The position numbers and the translations under genes were made by a program. Positions 45,225 through 55,322 of a DNA stretch of 64,000 nucleotides are shown piece by piece. Numbering within the stretch: the first letter of the stretch is position 1; each line of letters starts with the position of its first letter. The DNA comes from Carettochelys insculpta (Eukaryota > Chordata > Testudines > Carettochelyidae), in NCBI RefSeq assembly GCF_033958435.1, contig NC_134137.1, positions 257,036,501-257,100,500 on the forward strand. The letters run 5' to 3'. Under the pieces are notes generated by a model. It did not search any database, was not told the origin of the DNA, and worked only from the letters and a program-made list of their open reading frames with translations.

Positions 45225-45593
45225 ATGTACTTACAGAAGTAAGATTTCTGTTATTTTTGTCATCTCTTTGGATGCCCTATTTTTTCTTAAAACAGGAAAA
45301 ATGGATGTTACCTTTAACAAGGGAGGGGAATGAGGAAAATGCAATGTGGGAAGACGATGTCAAAGACCAGCAAGCATTCCCAGAATGCTATGGAATGAGG
45401 GAATTGTGGGATAGGTTCCCATGATGCACTTCTGCAACAGTTGATGTTTGCCAATTGAGTGTAGCAGCAATAAGTTGACTTTGTGAAAAGCACGTTGGAG
45501 GTGAGGATAGTCAAAACTGAATTTATAAAACCCACAGTTACAAAATCGATACTAATAATTTTGATTTTATCTCATAGTGTAGACATAGCCTCA

Positions 45594-46275
45594 GATGCCA
45601 AGAGAGAAGTTAAAAAGGCTGTAAAACAGGTTAAGAAGAACTTTGTGGAAAACCTTGCAGAATAAGCAGAACAAGCTGCAGGACAGAGAAACTTGAAAGA
45701 GCTGTATAATTTCATACAGAAGCTAGCTGGGTCACAGCGGACAGTGGATCAGCCAGTACAGGATAAGGAGGGGCATGTGCCAATGAACTCAAGTGAGCAG
45801 CTCAGTAGATGGAAGGAATACTTTGTTGAGCTATTGAACCTCCCAGCCCACATGGAAACTCCAGAGTTACCACCTGCAAATATACCTCTGCAAGTTAACA
45901 GCAGCAGATCTACAAAAGAAAAAATCAGAAAAGCCATTGCTCATTTGAAAAGCAGAAAAGCACCTCATCCAGACAACATCCCCACAGAAGCAATCAAGGC
46001 AGGTAGTGAGACAACAAGTCAACATGACATATAATTTATTTGGGACACTGAAGAGATCCCACAAAACTGGAAACATGGCTACCATATCAAGCTTCCAAAG
46101 AAAGGCAACCTGAAGGAATGCAAGAACTGGAGGGGCATCACATTGCTGTCTATTCCTGGAAAAGTGTTCAATAGGATTCTCTTGGAGAGAATGAAGACAT
46201 AAATTGATAGACAACACAGGGAACAACAGGCCGGCTTCTGAAGTGAGAGATCTTGTACTGACCAAATAGTAACTC
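45594..46275 (+). pseudogene. LINE reverse transcriptase, first part
   Basis: Continues the frame after the DNA transposon: AKREVKKAVKQVKKNFVENL, then ELYNFIQKLAGSQRTVDQPV, SRWKEYFVELLNLPAHMETP, a SRKAPHPDNIPTEAIKAG block (RT domain 1-2) and WKHGYHIKLPKKGNLKECKN followed by WRGITLLSIPGKVFNRILL. Single stops interrupt it at about 45663, 46031, 46202 and 46240. It is broken at 46278 by MITE G. Confidence 0.88.
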
Positions 46276-46278
46276 TCA

Positions 46279-46988
46279 GGCTACGTCTACACGTGCACCC
46301 AACTTCGAAATAGCTTATTTCGATGTTGCGACATCGAAATAGGCTATTTCGATGAATAACGTCTACACGTCCTCCAGGGCTGGCAACGTCGATGTTCAAC
46401 TTCGACGTTGCTCAGCCCAACATCGAAATAGGCACAGTGAGGGAACGTCTACACGCCAAAGTAGCACACATCGAAATAAGGGAGCCAGGCACAGCTGCAG
46501 ACAGGGTCACGGGGTGGACTCAACAGCAAGTCGCTCCCTTAAAGGGCCCCTCCCAGACACACTTTCATTAAACAGTGCAAGATACACAGAGCCAACAACT
46601 AGTTGCAGACCCTGTATATGCAGCACGGACCCCCAGCTGCAGCAGCAGCAGCCAGAAGCCCTGGGCTAAGGGCTGCTGCCCACGGTGACCACAGAGCCCC
46701 GCAAGGGCTGGAGAGAGAGTATCTCTCAACCCCCCAGCTGATGGCCGCCATGGAGGACCCCGCTATTTCGATGTTGCGGGACGCGGATCGTCTACACGTC
46801 CTTACTTCGATGTTGAACGTCGAAGTAGGGCGCTATTCCCATCCGCTCATGGGGTTAGCGACTTCGACGTCTCGCCGCCTAACGTCGATTTCAACTTCGA
46901 AATAGCGCCCAACACGTGTAGACGTGACGGGCGCTATTTCGAAGTTACTGCCGCTACTTCGAAGTAGCGTGCACGTGTAGACGCAGCT
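46279..46988 (-). mobile_element. Harbinger MITE G, TSD TCA, inside the LINE RT
   Basis: Ends GGCTACGTCTACACGTG and CACGTGTAGACGCAGCT, 710 bp, flanked by TCA (46276-46278 and 46989-46991). Without it the RT frame reads TLRVITEQ. Inverted relative to MITE F and almost identical to it. Confidence 0.95.
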
Positions 46989-46991
46989 TCA

Positions 46992-48110
46992 GAGTCATCA
47001 CAGAACAATTGCTTGAGTGGAACTCCCCTCGTACATAAACTTCATAGACTTTGAAAAAAGCCTTTGACAGCATTGATAGAGACACCTTGTTGAAAGTGCT
47101 GCAACACCATGGAATCCCATTAAAAATTATTAATCTGATCCGTTTAACATACAAAACCTTGACATGCCAAGTTGTTCACAATGGTGTCTTGACAGAGTAC
47201 TCTCAGGAGTGCAGCAAGGGTGCCAATATGACCTTTCCTGTTCTTGATCACAGTGGACTGGATTAAGAGCAGGACAACGGATGGCCATCAGTGAGGCATT
47301 CAGTGGGCACTAGAGGACAATGATTTTGCTGACGATGTCACTCTTCTTTCACAGTGACATGAAAGAATAGAAGAAAAGGTCACAACACTAGGAAAAATTA
47401 CCTCAGTCACTGGACTGAGCATTAACAAGGGAAAAATAAAGACAATGAGAATCAACAAATCCAATAACACCACCATCACATTGGGAGGGAATGACCTGGA
47501 AGATGTGGAGCAGTATTATGGGCAGTGACGGAGGAACAGATAAGGATGTCAGTGTCAGGACAGGGAAATCAACAGTTGCATTTGAGATTCTTCATCCCAT
47601 ATGGAGTTCACAAATAATATCTTCAAAGACAAAACTTCAGATCTCCAACACAAACGTGAAGAGTGTGCTCTTGTATGGATGAGAGACCTGGCATACTAAA
47701 AAGTCTTCAGATCACAAGCTACAGACATTCATAAGCAGATGACTGAGGTACCTCCTTCTCATCAAATGGCAAGAGTGTCACAAATGAGGAGTTTTGGAAC
47801 AGAGCAGGTCAAGAAACACTTGACATTCAAATAAAGAGAAGAAAGTGGGGGTGGCTAGGCCACACTCGGAAAACCATCTTCCAGCATAATCTGTCAAGCT
47901 CTCACATGGAGCCTGCTAGGAAAATGTAAAAGAGGAAGACCTCGGACAACTTGGAGAAGATCTACTGACATGGAAGGACAACACCTGGGGTACTCCTGGA
48001 GTCAGCGAGAAGTTTTGTCCAAAGACAGAGTGAAGTGGAACAGACAGATGACCTATGCTCCACTCAGAGTACAAGAGCTAAAGTCAAGTCACGTAAGAGT
48101 AGTGCATGCT
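46992..48110 (+). pseudogene. LINE reverse transcriptase, second part and C-terminus
   Basis: Reads KAFDSIDRDTLLKVLQHHGI (palm), KIINLIRLTYKTLTCQVVHN and GVLTEYSQ, a frame change, FADDVTLL-like DDV near 47335, then ISNTNVKSVLLYG and, near 47850, WGWLGHTRKTI, the usual C-terminal block of this LINE type. The bases around 47230-47350 have lost part of the LLSP motif. Stops and frameshifts are frequent. The 3' end is placed near 48110 where recognisable sequence stops. Confidence 0.8.
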
Positions 48111-49829
48111 GAGCAGTTGCTAGGAATATTTTTGGAGTTGTAATTAACTGTTTGTAAAATGGCAGATCATAATGAACAGATTTGTGAAAGTTTAAAATGG
48201 TGTGCTGATAATGTCTTAGGAAAAAGAGGGGCTAATTCCTCTGACTAGATCACCTATATCACAAAATAGTCACCTGGTCCAAAAAGGCACTCGTTTGTGC
48301 AATATTAGCTTTTTATGTGGTGGATCTAAGAAGTGAGTGAGTTTCTATTCATAATGTTTACCACTAGCTTACTCTTAGCCAGAAAAATGTTATTGTCTGT
48401 AGTCTAATCACTTCCAGATCAAAACACATTAAATTATGAGTGGGGGAAGAAGGTCTATAAAGTCAAACAAGATTTGAGAGCTCCAAAAGTTGTTTGCAAT
48501 ATTCACAAGATCTGTTTCCATTACGTTCTCCCATCCATATTAAGCTGTATATGACATCAGCTGATTCACCGTGTGTAAGTTCAGAATTCATTCCTTTATA
48601 TATTAATATATATTAAAGGTAGGCTCACAATGTAAATTTTTTCTCTCTGTTAAAACCTTTCATGAGTATGGTGAGCATTCAGATTGAGCAGCACAATTCC
48701 TGATCGAGTTTTGTGACAAGGCAAGATGCAAAATTGAAATCCAAAATTTAACAAAGTTTAGCAATGGATCAGTTATTGGTTTATTAGTTTTAAATTTGGC
48801 TTTATTTCTAATTTTGATGTACACCTTTGGACACTATTACATAAAAACTATCCAATGTTTCAAATATCATGTGGCTTTTGAGAATTTTTCAGCCAAAAGT
48901 AAATAAAATGGACCATGTACCAAACAGATTTTGCCTGCTGCTTTCAAGCTAGATGTAAATATAACCAATAAATGGATAGCACGATTCTCATTTGCTGAAC
49001 TACAAGGCTAAAAACCAGATTTAAAGCCCTATTTACAGAGAATCAGCTTCTAGTTAGGACAATAGAAATCATGCAGCACAGGGTAAGGAGAGTGCATGCC
49101 AGTGCCCTCTGGCTTGATTTTTCTTTTATTTCTCTTTTTAAAAAAAAGCAAAAGCAAAAGCAAATGGATATTGTGAAACACTTGGCTTGAGTTTTCACCA
49201 AGTTAGGCTCACAAATATTATTGAAGTGTAATAGCTCCCCCTGCCAGGTTTCAATTACAAACTACATTTACTACACACACAGTTAACCACACTGTAAAAT
49301 GTCCCTACAAGACTCTTTTGTTTCTTGCTTATTTGTCTACCTTCATTGTCCAGAGAAAGACATAAACACCAGATATGCAACATGTATTAAACACATTTTA
49401 GAAAAATTAGATGAAAGAATATTATTATCCAATAAATTGCTTAAATGCAACTATCAGAAATTTTGGAACAAATCCAAAACTGAGTCCAATTAAAAATGTT
49501 AAATCAACTAAATAAAACTGGACTGTGATTTGTTTTCTCTTCCATAAATCTAGGCCCTTCCAATTTTTTTCTTCCCTGAAGTTTTTTGAATTATAATTTT
49601 AGTTTGTATCTCTTCTGTTGTTTAACTTAAACCTAGATTCTGCCTTGGTTCACAGTAGCATCCAAAGTTGGCTCCAAAATTGTCCCAATCCTGAAAATCA
49701 CTCAAAAACTACAAATGCATGTATACATATTGTGAGCAACAGATGCTCAGTATCTCTTAAGATCATACCTGTTTTCTTTTGCTGCAATGGCAATGATGAA
49801 TATTATCAATATTGTACTAAGTATTTATA

Positions 49830-49950
49830 CAGAAGTTTTCATCTTCAGAGTGCCATACATACTTCATTTAATTCTCTCACAGGAATATTTCCACATCGCA
49901 GTTTGGGAAAGTGCAGTACAGAGAGGCTAGATGCAAGGAATTTTTCAGAG
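49830..49950 (-). repeat. MIR-like SINE fragment
   Basis: CATACTTCATTTAATTCTCT, then CAGTTTGGGAAAGTGCAGTA and CAGAGAGGCTAGATGCAAGG, fits the reverse strand of MIR. Confidence 0.55.
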
Positions 49951-50164
49951 CACATACCATATCTCAGATGTACCATGAAGCATGGGGGCCTACAGCCACA
50001 AAAGGAGCTTGACACTGAAAATGCAATTGAAAAGCCTATCTTTTCAATAGCTTAAAATTACGTGGACTCCACAAAGCATGGGCTAGGTGCTAAGCATGGA
50101 GAGAAAAGCACCTAAGAGTGTGATCCATGAAAGACACCCTGCTAGATGGAGAACTGTATAAGCT

Positions 50165-50290
50165 TGGGCATCCATCTGAATAATGGGGCTTCCTGTTCAA
50201 GTCATGGATCCTCTAACAGGGTGGGGATATTAATCAGGGTCTCCTGCATGCCAGATTAATTCCTTAACCACTGGGCCTCTACCCCCTTTC
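50165..50290 (-). repeat. tRNA-derived SINE relic
   Basis: On - it reads GTAGAGGCCCAGTGGTTAAG (A-box-like), then GGAGACCCTGATT (B-box-like). Old and unassigned. Confidence 0.4.
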
Positions 50291-50707
50291 CACCTCCTAT
50301 CTTTGTGTATGGAGTTAGAGAACACACAATAGAACTGTAGTAAATGTTAACTGTGTGTGTAGTAAATGTCAGACTTTAGGCACATTTTCAAGCCTTTCTG
50401 CACAATCATAACTAATGCCAAGATTCAGAAAGTTCAGCCACTCCTTTGGAGTTAGAAAGATGGAAATACCTGACAAGAAGGACGTCTAAGTATCTGATTT
50501 GTGTTGGGCATCTAGAGGAGCATGGAAAAAAGGACTGAATTACTCTGATGAAAAATACTTCTGGAAATGAACTTATGAGACTTCCGTGAGAGTCCATACA
50601 AGGAGCATCCTAAGATAGACAACAATGGTGGAGTCTTCATTCATGCCCAAAACAACATGTGACAGCATAAAAAGGGATTCCGATTAGTGCTAGAAACTTG
50701 TATTTGT

Positions 50708-50737
50708 TATTACTATTATTATTATTATTATTATTAG
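50708..50737. repeat. (ATT)n microsatellite
   Basis: About ten ATT units. Confidence 0.9.
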
Positions 50738-51586
50738 TGAGATTCTCTTGTCATAAGGTAACTCCAGAAGCTAATAATTTGAGATGAGGCCCTGAGAGGA
50801 CAAATGAAATACTTCTCAAAAATTTTTTAATTTAACTTATTTTTTTCCTGCTTATTTCTTAAGAATGAAAAGATGAAACCCTACCTTTCAAGGTGCTGAT
50901 AAGACCAAACTAACACCCCTGATTATCCTGTGATACCCACAGCAGCCTTAGTGTTAATTCTACACAGTACTGAAGTACACTGAATTTGACTGTGCTGAGT
51001 ACATTACAGGACTGAGACTGTTATCGATTAAATACGATTTTGAGGCCTGCTTCCACTGAAAACAAAAGGCAAGACTCCTGCTCTACACTGATGCAAATAG
51101 GACCAGGCTTTTGTCAATTGCCCAAGACCTTGAAATATGACTAGTGATTTTGTGTGCTAAACTTGAGGCATTTTAAAGGAGCATGTTGAATTTCCATCCT
51201 CTTAAAATCATGGGGACATCCAACACTAAAGGCATTCAAAATCCTGGCCCTTTTTTCTAGTTGTAGGGTTCTATTTGGTGCTCCAGCACTATAGAAAGGA
51301 AATGAAATTAGCATATGAAGCAACAATAAGAAAGGTGTTGCCTCTGTCAAGAAGTAGTTTTCTTGGCAGAAGCAGCATGGTAATTAAAGAGAGAAAAGAA
51401 AATGGTGGGATTTGATGTATGAGAGAGGGCATGAAAAGTCACTTGTGTTTGGTCAAAATACTTGACACAGTATCTCACACATTTTAACAGGTTGGTTTTA
51501 CCAAAGAAAATTTCAGCTGTCAGCTGAAGAAGAAAGGTCCATGTGCCATGAAGTACCCATATGTGAATGGGAATGATTGGCAAACA

Positions 51587-51703
51587 GGGTATGTTTACAC
51601 TGGAGTTAGTGGGAAATAGCTCTGACTGAACCTGTTTGCTAAAATTAGAAGTGCAGCTGCAGTGATTGGAGAAGTATACCTCTAACTCAGTGTAGACATC
51701 CCC
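51587..51703. mobile_element. Very short MITE, 117 bp
   Basis: Left GGGTATGTTTACACTGGAG and right CTCAGTGTAGACATCCCC are inverted ends; the flanks are ACA and AGA. The outer end resembles the Harbinger family. Confidence 0.75.
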
Positions 51704-52309
51704 AGAGAAACTGTCCGAGAACTTTGCAGCATGATCCTGAGCATAACTTGAGTTTGGTGGGAGGGTTTGCTTATTTTGTAAGATGAGGTTTGGCTTGACT
51801 CCATCCCTACAACTCAACAAGAGAAGACTTGAAGGGTACATTAAAATGAAGTTAAAAATACAACAGCCTACATGAATTCCTTAGTAGTACTGTGCCTTTT
51901 GTGAAAAACCAAATCAAAGCAAAGTGTTCTCACGGTATAATTATGTTTATAAAGTTTACAGAGAGCACTTGTTAGCTCAGTCAGTATTTCCTCTTGTATG
52001 TAAAAATATCATTGAATTTTTGGCAGAAATTCTTCTAAATTAACTTTCATTATTAATTCATGTAATCTGTTGTCAGTATATAATTAGAACTGCTGACAGA
52101 TTGACTATTGTATGACTCTTCCCTATAATTAGAAATACATTGTTCATCACTGGAGAAGTTTTTTAGAATGCAGCTCCCATCCCTAGGTATGAGGGACACT
52201 GAACCTATGAAAAATACAATGAAGTACACTTAGAACATTATAATAAAAAATCACCCTCTTGAACTACAGAAGCAATGAAAGGATATGTAAGGGGATAGGA
52301 GAAGGTCAA

Positions 52310-52460
52310 AGGAAATGGAGCATGGTTGTGTGGTTAAGGACCTGGACTTAAGCTCAGGTGATTTGGATTCAGTTACCTACCCAAGCTTCCTGTGTGGCCA
52401 AAGGACAAGTCCCTTTTCCTTTTTGCTTCAGTTCCCTGTCTGCAACATGGCAAGCCTTTT
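52310..52460 (+). repeat. MIR SINE fragment
   Basis: GTGGTTAAGGACCTGGACTT, TGTGTGGCCAAAGGACAAGT and GCTTCAGTTCCCTGTCTGCA follow the MIR sense strand from tRNA-like head to core. Confidence 0.8.
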
Positions 52461-52539
52461 TCTATTCAGACTAAATCACAGAGAAGGGACTGTGATACCG
52501 TATGTTTATATGGAACCTAGTACAATGGGGCCCTGTATC

Positions 52540-53228
52540 AGGGTCACTCTCTCTTGCGAGCACCCACTTTTGCTGGAGGGTGTGTGTCTACTTCCCCTGA
52601 TGCTAGGACCGGGTGATGTCCCAGATGCCCCTTCCTCAGAATTGCCTGGGATCAGGCTTCTTTCTCCCATCTTCAGTACCTACTGGGGGCTGAGGGGGTC
52701 TCTGGCTCACCCACTATTCTGGGTCCCAGACCAGGGACCCGACAAATAGTAATTTTCTGCTGAGTGCTGATCCCTGAGGCTTTATTGCTATTCTCTTTCC
52801 CTGGGTCACTTCCTCATGGCCTTGCACTGTCCTTGCTCTCGCATGTGGGTTTTTTTCTTGAAGTTCTTCCACCACCCTATCCAGGGTTCTGCACGTCTTC
52901 CTACCAGCCACACTCCAGTCTTTAGTAACCGACCTGGTGTTTCAATCTAGTCTGCAATAAACTCTCCACAATGAGCTGTTCCAAGTTCTGCTGCTTTCGC
53001 AGTCACCCAGTTCCTCAGAATGCATAGCTTGAGCTCCAAAAAGGACCTGCCTGGCTCTGGCCCAGCAACTTCTTTATACTGGTTTGCTGGGTCCTGATTG
53101 GCTGCTTTCTCTGTAGCCACCCTAGGCTGCCTGGAGGATTTCTCTTCTGCTCCTTGCCTGGGGTGGGGTGTGACAAGGCCACAAGCTTCTAGGAGGGGTC
53201 TTTGGGACCTAGTCCATCACATCACAGG
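52540..53228 (-). mobile_element. Possible LTR-retrotransposon non-coding segment
   Basis: On - it has a TATAAAGAAGTTG box near 53075, a GC-rich stretch before it, and an AATAAAGCCTCAGG poly(A)-like signal near 52785. This layout fits an LTR, but I found no matching TG..CA ends or target duplication, so the call is tentative. Confidence 0.35.
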
Positions 53229-53519
53229 CCCTGATAATGGTTAGAGACTCAGAGTAGTCCTGTAATACAAATGATTACGGCAATAAATACAGACCAACAG
53301 GTTGTTATATTAAATGCCAGAAAAGGAGAAGTTTTAAGGCATATTCTAATACTGAAAAGATACCAAACAATTTAGGTAAAAGGGAAGGTAAAAAATGAAA
53401 GAAATACCTTTTAAATCTAAGCCCAGAACTCTTATGTGTTGTATATTACAGAACAATAAACAATAAAAAGAATAAATATTCCTTTATACTTAAATCACAC
53501 CTTTTACCCCTACTTGGAT

Positions 53520-53660
53520 AAATGTCATCATCAGCATCTCATTTATACACTGAGGAAATTGTGACACGAAGCTGTTCAGTACCTGTACAGTGAAGGTAGC
53601 TCAAGTAACGAATGGCAGAGTCAGATACAGGACCCAAGTCCTCACCCAGTTTTGCAGTTC
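53520..53660 (-). repeat. MIR SINE fragment
   Basis: CTCATTTATACACTGAGGAA, then AATGGCAGAGTCAGATACAG and GACCCAAGTCCTCA, is the reverse strand of MIR. Confidence 0.7.
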
Positions 53661-55020
53661 TCTTTCACACATAACTCTTCATGGATTTCAATGGGGAAAA
53701 CAATAATGGAGTCCAAAACTGGTCATCTAAAAGGGACAGCTTCTTTTCAGCTCTTACGTGTATAATATAGGACCCCCTCTATGCATATTTCTAAATAGGG
53801 CAAGGAGAGATGAATAAAGAATGTATGATCCTTGCTGATGTCATTAACTAAGTCCAGTTCCTGGGGCACAAGGTGGTGACTGAAGTTCTGTGAGAACATT
53901 AAGTGGCTAGTTCAGGATGGAAAACTTTCCTCTTTCCAGATGGAGCATTGTTAATATTCTGGATTAGTGGCATTGAACTATTTTGAAACAAATAAAATGA
54001 AGCCATAAAAAATGAAGGGTTTTTTTTTTCCATATGGTTGTTTATTTCTCTGTGCTCCAGCCTTACTTGAAATATATGGCTCCTCAATAGGGCACAGCCA
54101 CACAAACACCAGGTGTGCTTCACATAACGCACCTTACTTCACACAAGCCGATCTCCTGTTTGATTATATTGAACATGTGGCACCAGAATTTCAGGGATAT
54201 TTTCCTTTGTTTGGGTATGGGAAACATCTGACAGCCTGAAGGAGAGAATAGGGAAGAGATACATTAAGGATTTAATACAAGTGTAAAAGGAAAAGAAGTA
54301 GTGGGGATAGATAAGACAACAAGCCATGCGGTTGTTTTTTGCTCAATATTTTTCAGATTGGTGTTAAAATTTTCATCTGAATTTATTGCTCATGTTATGT
54401 GTGATCCTGACAGTACAGCAAGGTGAACCCTCTTTTTTAAAATAAATAAATAAGTAAAGTGCAACAAGACCAACACCACTGAAAGCTTCCCACCAGTGCA
54501 TTTTAATAGATATAAATGGGGATGACCTTAGGAGCAGTTGTGCCGCACAGGAAAAGCCACAGCACAGCAATACTTTACATTTGGCACTTTAGGTTTAGAG
54601 CTGTTATAGGAGAAGAGAGGTGCCATCACCCCTCTTATATTGGTTGCATGCAGTCTAAGCAAAGGCCTGTGTTACAGATATTTTATGATGGGGAGAGCTC
54701 TGGCATACTGTAAGAGGGCCACTGGGCTACTGTTAAATTGGGTCCCAAATCCTAAATTCTATGGGTGTCCTGCCCAGAGCTAATTTGCTGGCATTGCCAG
54801 TGATTATTCTGGTACTTTTTGCCAGCACAACGTTCACTTAGAATAAACAAACATTTAGGAGCAAAGCACCAGCATAAAGTAACATCCTTTAAAGACTTCT
54901 GCAATCTGTTGAACGGACTCAAATGCAATCAACATGGAGAAGCAGAAATAGATGAATGCCAGCAAAAATGTAATGGAAAAAAATTAGATTTCTTCCTGCA
55001 GAGAGTATTATTATACCGTA
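53661..55020. other. No gene recognised
   Basis: Ordinary AT-rich DNA; open frames are short with no known domain. Confidence 0.4.
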
Positions 55021-55021
55021 G

Positions 55022-55110
55022 AAACAACAACAAGTCTGGTGGCACCTTATAGACTAACAGATATTTCGGAATATAAGCTTTCATGGGCAAAGACCTGCTT
55101 CATCATTGGG
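55022..55110 (-). mobile_element. Penelope-like repeat fragment
   Basis: AACAACAACAAGTCTGGTGG, then CACCTTATAGACTAACAGAT, is the reverse of the TTAGTCTATAAGGTGCCACC tail of this repeat. A hammerhead-like block lies at 55068-55107 on -, with GATGA and GAAA kept but the first bases of CTGATGA changed. Confidence 0.75.
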
Positions 55111-55144
55111 AAGAAGGGTGCTTTTGAAATTGGGGGTTCCTTTC

Positions 55145-55322
55145 AAAGGAACCGCGTCTACATGGCTAGTTTGCACTTGGAAAGCAGCACTTTCGACACT
55201 CCGGGTGGTTGCCATTATGCAACTGAGGCACTGAATATTCATATCAGTGCCTCATTAGCATTTTCAGCCGACTTCATTTACATACCCCTTCTGAAAGGGC
55301 TGGGCATATGTAGATGTAGTCT
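55145..55322. mobile_element. Short MITE with GCGTCTACATGGC end
   Basis: Left GCGTCTACATGGCTAG and right GCATATGTAGATGTAGTC are inverted ends; CTTTCGA and CTGAAAGG motifs lie inside, as in Harbinger III/IV. Borders are approximate. Confidence 0.6.

Larger units (their letters stand above)
42930..45590. mobile_element. Non-autonomous TIR transposon, 2.66 kb, TSD TCA, inside the LINE
   Basis: Left end AACTGCATCTACACTATGAG and right end CTCATAGTGTAGACATAGCC are inverted copies, and TCA flanks both sides (42927-42929 and 45591-45593). The LINE frame is restored across it as QPSRSSDAKREV. It carries no transposase I can see, a 710 bp Harbinger MITE at 43585-44294, and a pair of direct repeats near 45 kb. 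The outer GGCTATGTCTACAC end and the 3-base duplication point to the PIF/Harbinger group. Confidence 0.85.
41800..48110 (+). mobile_element. APE-type non-LTR retrotransposon (probably RTE-like), nested insertions
   Basis: Endonuclease, reverse transcriptase and C-terminal region lie in order on + in three pieces (41836-42926, 45594-46275, 46992-48110). Cutting out the two DNA transposons with one copy of each TCA duplication joins the frame without a gap. The clade is inferred from recalled motifs and is less certain than the element type. Confidence 0.88.
48111..52305. other. Mostly unique DNA
   Basis: Holds small repeats listed separately (MIR near 49830, tRNA-like SINE near 50170, ATT repeat near 50710, MITE at 51587). 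No exon or RNA gene found. Confidence 0.4.

Noticed and set aside
49299..50055. Open frames of 64 and 145 residues
   Set aside because: No domain or repeat-derived protein recognised; the second overlaps a MIR fragment, and such lengths arise by chance in AT-rich DNA.
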